Assembly: GCA_030685235.1 (NCBI GenBank)
Contig: MU839205.1
Coordinates: forward strand, 1 to 64,000
Length of the DNA: 64,000 nt
DNA from: Copromyces sp. CBS 386.78
Lineage: Eukaryota; Ascomycota; Sordariomycetes; Sordariales; Sordariaceae
Direction: 5' to 3'
The position numbers were made by a program, and so were the translations under genes. Positions 1 through 11,828 of the stretch are shown in pieces. Positions within the stretch are counted from its first letter, which is position 1. Each line of letters opens with the position of its first letter. The notes under the pieces are model-generated. The model searched no databases. It had not been told where the DNA came from and was given only the letters and a program-made list of their open reading frames with translations.

Positions 1-95
1 TAAAAATAAAAATAAAAATAAAAATAAAAATAAAAATAAAAATAAAAATTAAAATAAAAATAAAAATAAAAATAAAAATAAAAATAAAAATAAAA
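1..95. repeat. (TAAAAA)n simple-sequence repeat
   Basis: The window opens in a nearly perfect run of the 6-base unit TAAAAA, about 16 copies with one slip near position 50. It starts at the window edge, so its true length is unknown. It contains no gene. It could be the A-rich tail of a retroelement or an ordinary microsatellite; the sequence does not decide between them. Confidence 0.95.
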
Positions 96-240
96 GCGTT
101 AGATTTCCGGCTAGAGGTCCGCACGGACCTCTAGTAAGGAAACAATTTCGGTCTAAAAAATTGAACAAATAAGTATTTTGGAAGATGGGCGTTTCACTGT
201 CTTCCTAGGGCATATCCGGCTCCGCCCAAGGAAAGACTAT
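96..240. repeat. Short repeated segment with a perfect palindrome
   Basis: This segment has balanced base composition and no coding signal. Positions 111-134 form an inverted repeat with arms CTAGAGGTCCG and CGGACCTCTAG and a 2-base centre. The stretch from about 107 to 165, with landmarks CCGGCTAGAGGTCCG and TCTAAAAAATTG, recurs in diverged form at about 50219-50272 inside a foldback element. I infer a piece of a dispersed non-autonomous repeat. Its family is unknown. Confidence 0.6.
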
Positions 241-850
241 GTTTAATTTTAAAAGGGTAATTATTAATAGTTTCGTAGAATTATTCGATTATATTTTTAA
301 TATTATTTCTTCGTTTTATAATTTAATTATTATTTATACGAGCGAGTCCGCGCCTTTGAGGAACGGCTCGCTAGGACGGACTAAGCCAAGTTCGTCCGCG
401 GAACCGCGGCCTGGGTAGCTAGCCGTATCCGGATAAGAGTTAGAAGCCGACTACCTATAGACCGATTAGAAAGCGGCGCAGCCAAGGCTAAATAGGCTAA
501 AGCGTAGGCGCCAATAGAAGAACTCTTTGTAGAGGCCGCTTCTGGGTAGCTACTATAGTCGTAGGAAATAGAATTAACGGCTGCCGATAGGGAGAGATAG
601 TTGGACGAGGCTAGAAAAAGGAAATAGGTATCGCACTATAATTTCTAATTGGCGGTAGTAGTAATAAAATTCGACCGACGGTATTAATTTACTATTGCGG
701 ATTTTAATACAATATTTTATAAATTAACTATTTAGAAGTATATAGTATGGGCGAAGAAGTAAGGAGACAAAGAAAGTGAATTATACCCGTTAAGGAAAGT
801 AAAGAGTTTATTCTTTATATAAGTAAAAATAGAAATTATTAGCCTATAAG
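241..850 (+). pseudogene. LINE-1: 3' part of a RIP-degraded LINE, first segment
   Basis: From about 350 this stretch aligns base for base with about 34120-34620 of LINE-3, just after the reverse transcriptase part of that element. It is less mutated than the LINE-3 copy: the translation keeps a long basic and Glu/Arg-rich stretch with Gln codons turned into TAG. The exact 5' boundary is unclear and lies somewhere between 240 and 350. The segment is interrupted at 850 by a solo LTR and resumes at 1513. No catalytic motif is visible here. I call it a LINE tail because the homologous sequence in LINE-3 is contiguous with an RT-coding region. That the tail belongs to the same element rather than to an adjoining repeat is inference. 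Confidence 0.6.
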
Positions 851-1507
851 TGTGACGGCTGGTGCCATCTGGGCATATGCCAGTCGTCAAGGTTCCTGGA
901 AGGTCCTGTGAGGTCCTGGAAGGCATAGGTTCCATTTACGAAGGCTGGACCTTGTTCACGAAGGTTGGCTTCCATTTACCAGGTTTCCATTCACTAGATC
1001 TCTAAGGTTCTAGTCCTGGCTTCTGGAAGTCTGGGTATAAAACCCAGGCCTCTCGTTCGAGCCTTCCTTTTAAGTTTTCTTCCCTCTTCAACTTCTTGTC
1101 TTTAATCTAAAGCCGCGTTCGGTCGCCCAGTATGCCAGTAACAGTAAGGAAGTTTGTATGGCAGTAAGCAATAGCATACTGCCGTGACTTTTGCGTTCGG
1201 CTGTTTTCTAGTAAAAATCTGCAAGTTGATGTAGGTCGCTGCACTTCCCCCAACTCCCCCAATAGCCTGCATCTGACCAATCAGAAGGCCAGAAATCGTT
1301 GGAGATCTTACTGCTTTCTTCGTTTTTATACTGTTTTAAACCCTATGTTTATGCTAGTATGATACTGTTGCATTACTGTACAGCGATTTCGCTGCAGGCC
1401 ATCAACAGTAATGCAACCTCTACGATACTGGCATACTGGGCGACCGAACGCAACTTAAGTAATCAAAGTCTTGCACACATATCGTGCCCTCTGGTTACGC
1501 TGCGACA
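851..1507 (+). mobile_element. Solo LTR with 5-bp TSD (ATAAG), interrupted by a MITE
   Basis: The sequence starts TGTGACGG and ends CTGCGACA, so it has TG...CA ends. It is flanked by the direct repeat ATAAG at 846-850 and 1508-1512, which is the 5-bp duplication expected of LTR-element integrase. Near its 5' end, TGACGGCTGG at 852-861 and CCAGTCGTCA further in form a near-perfect inverted repeat. A TATA-like TATAAAA lies at about 1036, which fits plus orientation. Removing the nested element at 1115-1451 leaves an LTR of about 320 bp. There is no internal region, so it is a solo LTR produced by LTR-LTR recombination. It is largely free of RIP, unlike the LINE around it. The superfamily cannot be told from the LTR alone. 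Confidence 0.85.
1115..1451. mobile_element. 337-bp MITE with perfect 26-bp terminal inverted repeats
   Basis: Positions 1115-1140 (GCGTTCGGTCGCCCAGTATG followed by CCAGTA) are the exact reverse complement of 1426-1451. The interior holds further copies of the terminal motif (a TATGGCAGTA-like repeat at about 1158) and a strong hairpin with arms GTTGCATTACTGT and ACAGTAATGCAAC at about 1368-1416. There is no transposase ORF; a 70-codon reading frame at 1299-1511 runs through the right end and looks like chance. A clean TSD could not be read: the flanks CTAAAG and CTTAAG match at 5 of 6 bases. It sits inside the solo LTR, so it inserted after that LTR or its parent did. Confidence 0.8.
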
Positions 1508-1512
1508 ATAAG

Positions 1513-1991
1513 TATTTTTCTTCTAGAAAAATATCCCGGAAGTCGAAATACTATATTGTACGTACGGCGCTAAGAAAGCGACTTTTACGTATATTATTTT
1601 TAAATACTTAAGAACGCAAGGATATTAAATATAAGAATAAAACTAAATGTAAATTTAAAAAGAATTCTAAAAATATTTCGATAATAAACGTAAGGCGGCA
1701 CGAATTTTATTATAAATATTTAAATTAAATAAATTAAACGAATATTAACTTGTAATAAAATTAGAAGGGGAATATTGCGAAGAGGTTGCAATATAATTAT
1801 AATTATATTACTAAAGTATAAGAATATTAAAATACGAATGTTAGGAAGAAGGTAAATTAAGGGACGCTAATTATTATAGTGAAAATAATATTAAAAACGA
1901 TTAATTATTATTAATATTCGTTAACGAAAGTGCGAACGAACAGAAATACTTTATTTATTTTACTAATAATTTCTTTTAATTAAGTATTAAT
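1513..1991 (+). pseudogene. LINE-1: second segment, between solo LTR and Gyp-A
   Basis: This continues the LINE-1 remnant after the solo LTR. It aligns with about 34660-35120 of LINE-3; matching blocks include AAACGAATATTA followed by AATTAGAAGG. It is strongly AT-rich and has no open frame. It ends at the 5-bp duplication TTAAT (1987-1991), where Gyp-A begins. No function can be assigned to this part of the LINE. Confidence 0.6.
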
Positions 1992-2299
1992 TGTTATAGG
2001 GTTAACCTTGTGACGGTTTAGAGCATGCGGTTAGCAGCTATTGGAACTAGGGATTAGGCTATAGTTCCGAGTATAGTATAAGGCTATTACGGCCTTCGTA
2101 GAAGGCTACGATAGCCTTATTATCGCTATTGCTATATAAGTCGTATTAGCTCTATAATATTTATAAAATTGCTATAGAATTAATCTCTTAAATTAGCCTC
2201 TATAAAGACTAATTTAGGATTATACCCTTAAACTTTTCTTCTTACTCTTTCGTATAATTACGTATATTCTTACCTACTTTATACCTTTATACTATAATA
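1992..2299 (+). repeat. Gyp-A 5' LTR
   Basis: This begins TGTTATAGGG and ends ATAATA, which fits ancestral TGTCAC...GTGACA ends after C-to-T and G-to-A changes. It pairs with the 3' copy at 18680-18987 over the same 308 bp. It includes GTATAATTACG at 2252-2262, which matches the priming site just outside the LTR. Confidence 0.9.
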
Positions 2300-2311
2300 G
2301 TTAATTATACC
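2300..2311 (+). promoter_or_regulatory. Gyp-A putative self-priming site
   Basis: The 12 bases directly after the 5' LTR are GTTAATTATACC. Their reverse complement, GGTATAATTAAC, shares GTATAATTA exactly with the LTR at 2252-2260. It does not start with the TGG expected when a tRNA 3' end is the primer. Self-priming is established for Tf1 and sushi-type elements; its use here is inferred from complementarity. Confidence 0.5.
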
Positions 2312-2501
2312 TTTAAACTATTGCGTTTATACGTATATCTTTTTTCGACTCCTAGAGTTGCGCGGCGAGAAGTTGCGTAGTCTAGAACTATATACCGGGA
2401 TTGCTTTATAGGAATCGCGGACCCTAATATATAGAATTACTTCGTTAAACCGCGGATTCGTTAAGACCGGACCCTAAAAACAGTAATTTAATTATTATAA
2501 T

Positions 2502-3830
2502 GAGAATGTCTTTTCGTACCGTTATAAATGTCTTCCGGCACCGTCACCCCACCTACGCCCTACCCTTCCCGCGCGCCAAGGTACGCTAATATACCCCAAA
2601 ATTTTTGAGCTAATTAAATTGCTCGCATCTAGATCGTGGTCTATAGCTCCTGTTCTTGGCGTTAGTAAACCGTACTACGCCCGCCAAGCCCCCAAATTAT
2701 AGCCTATTATACATTTAAACCCCTGCAAAGGCCAGATTTCGTTACTATTACTACTTTCCCTATAATTAATTAAACTACCATCGCGCGCATCACGAGATAT
2801 TACCAAATAAACAAATACCCCCTTTGTTCGTGAACTTCGTGCTCCCTAGTTAATTGCACTAGTTGATATTCGAACTCTAGTACTCCGACCGATTGTGCTA
2901 GTTAGCTCCTAAGCTCCTCCTCCCTCTACGGCGCCAGCTCAATTCTAAACGGCGGTATTACGATTTCGAGGACGGCTTCGCTTGCAGCCCAGTCGCGGCC
3001 GTTAGCCTAGGGCAGGCCGAAACCCTACTACTTCAATACGAATAGTGCCGTCTATTTAGTGAAACGTATTTAGTTAGGAGGGCGTTAATTTGGAGGAAGA
3101 GGATAGAGCCGACAGCCTAGCCGCTATATAGATTAGACGAGGCCGCCTTCGTAGTAATATATAGAAAGGTAGAGGAGGAGGAGGAGAGAGGGGAGGCAGC
3201 GCTGCCCGGGGTAGAAGAGGAGGAGGTACGCCCGCTAGCACTCTTATTAGTACGCAAGGTATACGGCGCAGTGTACGTATGGCTGGTATATAAGGCTAGT
3301 AAGGGGGATTCTGGTACTCTCGTTGGTATTCGCTGGTACTCTGGGAGACTCGTTGGTAGTTAGATTGCTCGATTATACGATAAATATCAGATATATGATA
3401 GATGTATAGAATAATGTAGATTGAGTGCGATTGATTGATCGCTCAATTGAGCGATGTGCGTTCAATTAAGCGATGTGCGTTCAATTAAGCGATGTGCGTT
3501 CAATTGAGCGATGTGCGTTCAATTAAGCGATGTGCGACCGTGCGATGTGCGACCGTGCCGCTAAGTGCGCTGTAAAGTGCGCTGTAAAGTGTGCTGTAAA
3601 GTGGCCAATCTGGGTGCAGATCTGGGTGCAGATCTGGGCTTGGCACTGGGCATGATATTTCGTGAAAGAATGTAATGCCTAGATTTTCTGGGTGAAATTT
3701 ATGAAAGAATATATTTGCGAAGTAGAGGGTGGACCGCGGTTTGGAGCGAGCGATTTGATTGGTCGAGAGGGCGGGATGGGTGGGGTGACGGTGCCGGAAG
3801 ATATTTATGACGGTGCGAAAAGACATTCTC
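2502..3830. mobile_element. hAT-like non-autonomous transposon with 8-bp TSD
   Basis: An approximately 52-bp terminal inverted repeat starts GAGAATGTCTTTTCG at 2502 and is mirrored at the end at 3830, with three differences, all C/T or G/A. The palindromic octamer ATTATAAT stands on both sides (2494-2501 and 3831-3838), an 8-bp duplication as made by hAT-type transposases. Base composition is balanced, unlike the AT-rich Gyp-A around it, so RIP has touched it little. The interior carries an arginine/glycine-rich reading stretch near 3150-3260 and a compound minisatellite, but no transposase I can recognise. A 118-codon minus frame (3500-3856) runs over the right TIR and is not convincing. Confidence 0.75.
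3451..3638. repeat. Compound minisatellite inside the hAT-like element
   Basis: Four blocks of tandem repeats follow one another. The first is a 19-bp unit GCGATGTGCGTTCAATTAA about four times. Next comes a 15-bp unit GCGATGTGCGACCGT twice, sharing the first 10 bases. Then there is AAGTGCGCTGTA three times, and finally ATCTGGGTGCAG about two and a half times. The first two units look like length variants of one ancestor. Confidence 0.85.
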
Positions 3831-3949
3831 ATTATAATTACGCCTTTATATCGCAATAATCCCCCTTAATTACGCCTTTATATTATAGTAATCTCCTTTA
3901 TATTATAAATTAATTTCTTTATAAAAGACGATAATAATTATAATTATTA

Positions 3950-6900
3950 CTCTAATAATAATAATAATAGCAGTAATAATATTTCGTTACCGGATTATAT
4001 TATTCTAAACCCTTAGGAAATAGGATAAAGAGTTAATTTATTAATAAATAATTCCCCCTACTTATTCGACTTTAAGGAGTTTTTTAACGTTTTTACCGAA
4101 GATTTAATTCCCAATATTAAAATTTATCGGATAGCCCTTCTTTAATTCGTTAATATTATTCGCAATATCCGGGATTTTATAAACGGCCTTACGGAAGATA
4201 TTCGGCCATATTTAATTTTTCGAAACTATAAAGTTTTCGTTAAAATTATCGCTTAATAACCAACTTTTAAATTTATTATCGAATTATTAGGAAGGGTACT
4301 TACAACGGTCATTACAAATTATAATACTATAATAAAAGAACGGAATATAATATAATATATAATTACAATTCTATAATAGCGGATTATAATTATATCCGTT
4401 ATAGCCCCCTTTAATATATTAGAAACTTCTAACGCCCCCAAAAAAACTACAATAGCCATTTCCCAGCCCCTTAAACGTATTATCGAAAACCCTCCAATCT
4501 CTATTAAAAAGGATAAAAATAATACTAAATTTTATTAAACTTTTTGATTATAGCGGAATTAAATTAGGACTACATAAGAATTTAATACCTTTTATTTCCC
4601 TATAAAGTAAATTAAAATTATACGCGCTATATTCCGGTTGGGACTAAATTTACGTTTAACGTTAAATAATAGTTTAAAAAAATTTATAAAATTCTTTAAG
4701 GAATTTAGGAAGTAGCTATAAGCGACCGGCGAAGTTTTTTTTTTATATTTTATAAATTGATATAATAATATTAATATTAAATTAAATGCTAATAAGCGTT
4801 TTATTAATTTTTATTACAATAGTATTCTATTCCTACGCTTCGAAATCGAATTTATTAAATTTATAAATAAATACGGGTTTAATAATATAATAAAGGTTTA
4901 TTACTTTTATAATAAGTTTAATAAATAGTTTCGAAGTATTTTAATTACTTAAGATTTTCCCGAAAACGATAATTATATTATATAATTAAGGTTCGTAAGG
5001 AAGGTTAATTAAAAATTAAAAGACGCTAATTATTATAATAAAATTATTACAGGCACTTTTAATAATTTAAATTCCTCTTCTAAAAATATTATAATACCCC
5101 TTCCCATTATAACCGATAAGCCTATAAATTAGGGAGGAAATTAAATAGATTTTAATTCTATAAATTTCTCTATTATATTCGACCCCGAAGTTTTGAAGGA
5201 ATAAAAGGAAAAGGGCCTCTACTACTATTATAACTAATAAAATTATATTGCCTATAATTACTTCAGATTTATTAATTAGGGCGGTAAATTTCGTATTAAC
5301 GGTAAATTATTTAATAAAAAGAAGAAAGGTAGGAGTAAACGTAATAATAGCGGTATTAAATAGGAATTTATAGAAATCTATTTAATAGGAATTACCAATA
5401 TAATTATAACCCCTACAATTAAGCCGGCCGCGGGCAGAGAATATTATAACGAATTGGAAAATATTTAGCCTCTACGCTTAATCGCACGTAGAAGCCGAAT
5501 TAGGTAGTTATATTATAGAAATAATAAAATCCTTTAACGGATTTAAAGGAAATACGAATTTAATTATTAAATAATACTAATCGAAATTTAATTATATTAT
5601 TTACGTACGTAATTATTAATATATATAAAAATTATTATATTTCTTTTATTAATAGTAAATACTTTACATTTATATTTATTAATTATTCTTTCATTATTAA
5701 ATATAATTTTCCCCGTTTCCGCTTTTTTCGTCTTAAGAAATTTATATTCGTAAACGGGAATATTAAAGGTACAATTAGCGAAGGAGTAATAGGAAGGTTG
5801 CGGATAGGTTATTATAAAGAGGTCGTTACTTTTTTAATTTACGACCTTTCTAATAAATACTTAATTATTTTAAAGTTCCTTTAAATAAAATTTTATAAAT
5901 TATATATCAACTATAAAAAAAGCGGTATACGCTTTAATTATCCGGGTTATAAGGACCGCTATTTACTAATAGGGCTCCCTAATAATTAAATAGAAATACT
6001 CCAAACCCTTTTTAACCCTATTTCCATTATAGCCGTCTACGCTTATAAGAAAGCGCTTCCTTAAAACAATTTTAAATTCTTTACTTCTCTTTTTTATATC
6101 CTTAAAAACTATTTCCGTAAAGAGGTAGCTTAGTACGAGAAAATTAAGGATTAGTTTATTAGGGCTCCTTAATTTAAAGATAAGGGATTTAAAGAGCGGA
6201 CTTCTGATTTTCCCGCTAGGGCGCTATTAACGGTTCCGTTGCAAGCTTTTATTATATATTGCGTAAGCGCGAAGGTATAGGGTATTATAAATATTACTAC
6301 TATTTTTATATTAATTAAGCGGGATATATTATACGAATTGTATATTAAATTTAATAGGAGATATGTATTAGCGGGTACGCATTATATTAATATTCGAATA
6401 AGTAAATATATTAAAGGCGAAATAAACCTTATTAATATTAGGGAATTTAATATTATTACCTTTAATTTTATTTACGAAAAGGACTGATTTTAATTATATA
6501 TAATTAGCTATATTTAATTAGAGAGGTTCGCCGCCGTTTCGGAGTTCCGGGAGATGGATTTTACATATAAAATTGCAGAATATATTATTAAAGGACGGGG
6601 GGAGAAGTATAAGGACGATTTTCTACAGTCCTTCTACTTCTTTATTAATAATATAACTAATAAATATAGATTTGAAATAAAAAAGGAGGCGGTAATAATT
6701 GTTAGATTTATTATTTTAATAGGGGATTTGGTTAAGGACGTACTATTCTATAAAGAGACTATTTATTACGTTTATTTAGTAAAAGTAATAGAGGAAGACA
6801 TTTAAAAATTCTTGAATAAAATAGATAAGCTTTAGAAGATTAAAGAAGAAATAAAAAGGATATTAATAAATTATTATTAATTATATATCGACGCTTTTCT

Positions 6901-8743
6901 TCCCGCGGTAGTCAATAAAATACTTCCGCACTATTTATACAACTATAAAATCGAATTTAAACTAGGAGAGTAATTACTATACGCCAGGCCTAAATCGATA
7001 TTATTTATTAAAGTCATTATTATTAAGAAGTAAATTAATAGAAACTTTAAAAAGAAATTTATTTATCCCTCCTAATCCGTTACCGCTTTATTTATTTTAT
7101 TAATATAAAAGCCAGGCGGGGGAATCCGGTATTTGCATTAATTATTATAATATTAATAATATTATTTTAAAGATACGGTACCCGATACCGTTAATTAAGG
7201 AAATTTTTAACGCTATTTATAAAACGAAGATCTTTATTAAATTCAATATTATTAGTACATTTAATAAGATATAGGTAAAGGAGGGCTACGAGTAGTTTAT
7301 TATATTTATTACCCGTTTTAAACTTTTCGAATTTTTAATATACCCATTTAATTTATAAAAAACATTAAGGACGTTCTAGAATTATATTAACAACATCCTA
7401 TATAATATCCTTAATATATATATTACTATTTTTTTTAATAATATCTTTATTTATTCGGAGAACGAAGAAGACTATGTAGGGTACGTTAGCGAGGTCTTAC
7501 GGAGGATAATTAATATAGGCTTATAAATTAATATCGATAAGTACGATTTCTATACGAAACGGACTAAATATTTAGGGCTTATTATTATCCCTAAAAATAT
7601 TAAAATAAACCTAAAGAAGGTAGTAGTAATTACTTTATAGAAGGCTCTAAATATTAAGAAAGCGCTATAACGTTTTTTAAAATTCCCTAATTTCTATCGG
7701 CGATTTATTAAATATTTTTCTATTTTAATAGGACTATTATACGGATTGATAAAGAAGACCGTTAAGGATTAAAAATAAGAAAATTAATACTAATACTCTT
7801 TCAACGTATTTAAATAAATCTTTACTAGCGGGCTAGTATTATATATTTATAATTCGTTTAAATAAATAGTCGTAGAAACGAACGCTTTAAATTAGGTTTA
7901 TAGCGGTATTCTTTCTCAATATAACGAAAACGGGGTATTATAACCGGTAATTTACTTTAATTAATAATATTCGTTAGCGGAATATAATTACAATATTTAC
8001 AATAAAGAATTATTCGTTATTATTAAAGCGTTAGAAGAGTGGAAGTTAGAATTGGAGGGAATATAATAGCTATTTAAAGTTTTAATAGACTATAAAAGAT
8101 TAAAGTTATTTACGGTTAATAAGTAATTAATACCGCGGTATATAAGATAATTATAGTTTTTCTCCCGTTTTAATTTTATTATTCAATACCGATTCAACTC
8201 GCTATAAATCTACCCTAATACATTAAATTATAAATTAAAGGATAATCTAAAATACGAAGGCAATAAATACCTCTTAGTAAGGAATAAGGGTTTATTAAGA
8301 AAGGATATTTCTATAAATAGTTTTTATATTTTAGAAGATGAGGGGGATTCGGAGGTTTTCGTTAGGATAATATACTTTTATAATTTAAAAACTATAGACG
8401 AAACGTCGGTAAATAGTTTAGTAACGGAAACTTATAAGAAATCTACCCTTCTTTAGGACGCGCTCGCCTATTTAATAGATTTAATAAAGAAAATATAATT
8501 AAAGGAGGTTAAAAGGAGCTTTAAAAAATTCTTATTCGTAGAATACTACGCTATATAGGGCCGGATTTATTATTATAGTTCGGTTCTCCTTAACCCCGGA
8601 AACGTTAAAGTCTATTACTAATTAATCCGCTATATTTATAACGCGTTAGGAGCGGGGTACTTAGGGAGGGAGAAAATTTATAGCCTTTTTTTTTTAATTA
8701 TTCTTTTAGCCGGGGATGTACAATACGGTAAAAATTTATTATA
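3950..8743 (+). pseudogene. Gyp-A gag-pol, first part (gag, protease, RT, RNase H)
   Basis: The plus-strand reading resembles a gypsy polyprotein if TAA/TAG are read as mutated Gln codons. Gag-like sequence spans about 4000-5250. A zinc knuckle of CX2CX4HX4C spacing lies at about 5216-5263 with all Cys/His turned to Tyr. Protease-like sequence runs about 5640-5900, with its Asp-Ser-Gly now Asn-Ser-Lys. Reverse transcriptase covers about 6850-7700, its catalytic box reading FFNN at 7431-7442 instead of [YF]FDD. RNase H-like sequence follows to about 8180. The block ends where Gyp-B is inserted, in the integrase part. The 83-codon open frame at 6554-6805 is a chance survivor of this polyprotein (linker before RT). 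Confidence 0.85.
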
Positions 8744-8748
8744 AAACC

Positions 8749-8991
8749 TGTCACAGGGCAAGATTACATGCCCTGTGCCTTGGTGCCATTGGCCAATACA
8801 CTATTATATATATAGCCATTGCCATGGCACTAAGCCAGCCGTACATTATTAAGGCTCACGCAAAACCTACTCTATAGTAGGTTATACTTATGCCCTATAT
8901 TATGCCCTAGCTGGCGTACACCTCTTCCTACTCTCTTTATACAATAATATATATCGTACTACATACTTAACAGTACCCTTGCCCCGTAATA
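8749..8991 (+). repeat. Gyp-B 5' LTR
   Basis: It starts TGTCACAGGG and ends CCCCGTAATA, and pairs with 16976-17218. It is the less mutated of the two at its 5' end and the more mutated at its 3' end, so RIP was patchy. It contains TATACAATAATA at about 8939-8950, the diverged form of GTACAACAATAC in the 3' LTR. Confidence 0.92.
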
Positions 8992-9002
8992 GTTTATTAT
9001 AC
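8992..9002 (+). promoter_or_regulatory. Gyp-B putative self-priming site
   Basis: GTTTATTATAC follows the 5' LTR directly. Its reverse complement GTATAATAAAC matches the 3' LTR motif GTACAACAA (17166-17174) once the two C/T differences expected from RIP are allowed. The motif differs from that of Gyp-A and Gyp-D in the same way inside and outside the LTR, which supports pairing rather than chance. Confidence 0.5.
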
Positions 9003-11607
9003 TTCCAATTGCGCTACGTACATACAAATAAGAATAAGAATAAGAAAATACTAAATAGTAGTTTGCTAGCTATTAAAAAATTAATTAAATCCGATATCCC
9101 GCCCTTATAGGACTAGGGAAAACTTTAGAATAAATTTCGGTAATTATCGCTAACGCTTAGAATCTAAATTAACTATACCTAGCCCGTACAATTATTTTAA
9201 TTACCTTAAGAACGATAACGATATTGAATCAATTATTATTAACGAATATACTAATACCGAAACCGAGTCTCTAACCGTTAGCATTTACTCCCCTAGTCTC
9301 CTAGGCGAGGTAATTAATACCTAAGTAGAGGCCTTCAATTATTATATAGCCGACGATCACCCTATCCTTACCGGATAAAGTCCGCAAGGTCCCCCCCTAA
9401 ACTATACCGGCCCTAAATATTATATACCGGGCTAATTACTTAAAGGAACGAATATTTTACCCCCCTCTTAATTAAACGAGACTATTATCGACTGGGCGCT
9501 AGCAATCCTTGCCTTATATATATACGGCTTAGATTATAATTGTAGGTTGTTCTGGGCCTATCTTTATAATAGATTCTAAATTAATACTTATATTTACGAA
9601 TACCCTATTATCTACCGTTAGTAAACTAAGAATATAGTATAATTCCTAGCCTTTAGGGCTATTATCGATACAATTACCGAAACTTTTAATAACGTTAGGT
9701 ACGACTACTAATAAAAGGAGTTAAGGAAAAAGGCCGACGAGAATATTTATATTTAGGCTTAGAAGGTACTCTAGAACGATATTATTTATTAGAGGAATAA
9801 AGCTAAAGGTTAGTTTACCGAATTTAAAAGGGTGGAAGTAGTAGCGACCGACTTTAATAATAATAATAAGATTTTATAGACTTAGATTTAGTATTTATAG
9901 AACGAGGTAGATAATTTTAAAATTCAAACTAATACCTAGATTAATACTAATTTTAAACCTAGTTTCAATATTGAACGCAGCTTATATTATCGTATATTTA
10001 TAAACTTAAACGTCTTTAATACTAAAGAACAATTTATTAAGGATTATAATACTACTTATACGATTTAACGTACTAAAATCCGCCTATACTAGGCTTATAA
10101 TAAATAGTATTTCCTAACGGAGTGCGATAAATTTATATATATTTTCGTATACTTCGGTAAGTTCCCGATATCTATTATCGAACTAGATATACAATCTATC
10201 CTTAACAACGAGCTTTAGAGTATGTAGAAATAGTAGACGGCCGAGGAGTTTATTACGTACTTCGATAATTATTATAATATAATGGATATAAAGGTCGAGG
10301 CTAATAGGGCTTTATAGAAATTATAGATAAAAAATTCCTTTTAGGATTTTGTAGACAAATTCACCCTATATACCGACTGCTATAATATAAGCGACGTTAT
10401 ACGCGTATTTATATTCCGTTAAAAAGTTACCGACTAATTTAAAAATTCGGTTACTTATTAACTAAATATTTTTGGTAAGGAAGATTTCTAAGGATAATTT
10501 TAGCTTTTTAGTAAATTAATACGCCGTTACAAAGAAAATACATTTTAGAAAAAACTATTTAACTTAGCCTCTTTAGGCGGAAATAGAGGCGGCTTAAATA
10601 ATAATAATAGTAGAAGTTCTTCTTCTAAGTTAGTATCCTAAGGCGGTAATGCTATAGACTTGGACGCTATGAGCGTTAGCTCTCGTAAGTTGGTCCCTGC
10701 GAATTTTTGGAAGAAATAATAAAATGCCAGTAAGTATTAGAGATACGGTTAATTGAACTACGATTAAAAGAAATACTAGAACTTCGTCGATATTAATAAT
10801 AGTAAAAGCGGTATCGAAAGTACTAAGATTAATTAATTACCCGCTAATTATAAATTAAAAATTAGTTAGAACGGCTATAATAATAATAATAATAAGAAGG
10901 GAAATAACGTTAACGCCGCCAATACTACCGACGAGGCTAAATTAGAATTAGGAAAAACCGAACCTTCGTCCTAAGTTGCAAACGGAGGCTACTACTTAAA
11001 GGAAAAAGAGAAGGAAAGGAATAGAAAAGTTTAGAAGGATACTTAAATAAATATAATAAGGATATTATAAATAGGAAATTATATTAAGAAGAAGAATCTT
11101 TAAAAATATTATTTATTAATTCAATTATAATTAAATTAGAAAAATCTATCCTCTTTTTAAATTACCTTCTTTATAGTAAGCGTAAAATATATTGCCTAGC
11201 CTTAGTCGATAGCGGTTATATGGGTAAAGGATTTATTAATAAGAATTTCGTCTAATAGAATTAAATACCTATAAAGAAATTATATTACCCAAGGCCATTG
11301 AGGCTAGCCAATAGTAATATTAATATATATATTACCGATTACGTTAAACTTATAATACGGATCGGTATTTATAACAAAAAAATCGAACTATTTATATTTA
11401 CCCTATTATTAGAAAACCCGATTATTTTAAGGCTGCCCTAGCTATAATAATACAACTTATTAATAGATTGGGAAACGGGCGAGCTGAAGTTTAATTATAA
11501 ATACCGCGGCAATTGCCTACCCGAAAATACCCCAAATTTCTAAACTAAAGCCCTAAAAGTCCTAAGAAACGAGACTATTAAAGTAATTATAGTCGAGGAA
11601 GAAAAAG

Positions 11608-11828
11608 CCATCGAAGCGGGGGAAGAGTAAGAAAAAACCGTTGAGGCGGGGGAAGAGTAGGAAAAAGCCGTTAAAGCGGAAATATAAACCGTTAAAGCGG
11701 GGGAAGAATAGGAATAAGCTATCGAAACGGAAGTATAAGCCGTTAAAGCGGGGGAAAAGTAAGAATAAACCGTCGAAGCGGGTACAAAGGAATAAGCCGT
11801 CGAAACGGAAGCAGAGGAAAAGCCGGCC
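11608..11828 (+). repeat. In-frame Glu/Ala-rich minisatellite in Gyp-B
   Basis: Units of about 30 bp and 21 bp, all starting near CCGTTAAAGCGG or CCGTCGAAGCGG, alternate about eight times. Unit lengths are mostly multiples of three, and the plus frame reads as repeats of the type AVKAGEE followed by a lost Gln and E. It lies between protease and reverse transcriptase, where gypsy polyproteins usually have a short linker. Open frames on both strands here (11641-11880 plus and 11562-11918 minus) are by-products of the repeat. Confidence 0.8.

Noticed and set aside
732..1511. Short frames at 732-935 and 1299-1511 as small genes
   Set aside because: Both cross element boundaries: the first runs from LINE-1 into the solo LTR, the second runs across the MITE end into the LTR.
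2502..3638. CRISPR array
   Set aside because: The repeats are contiguous tandem units without unique spacers, and the sequence is eukaryotic in character.
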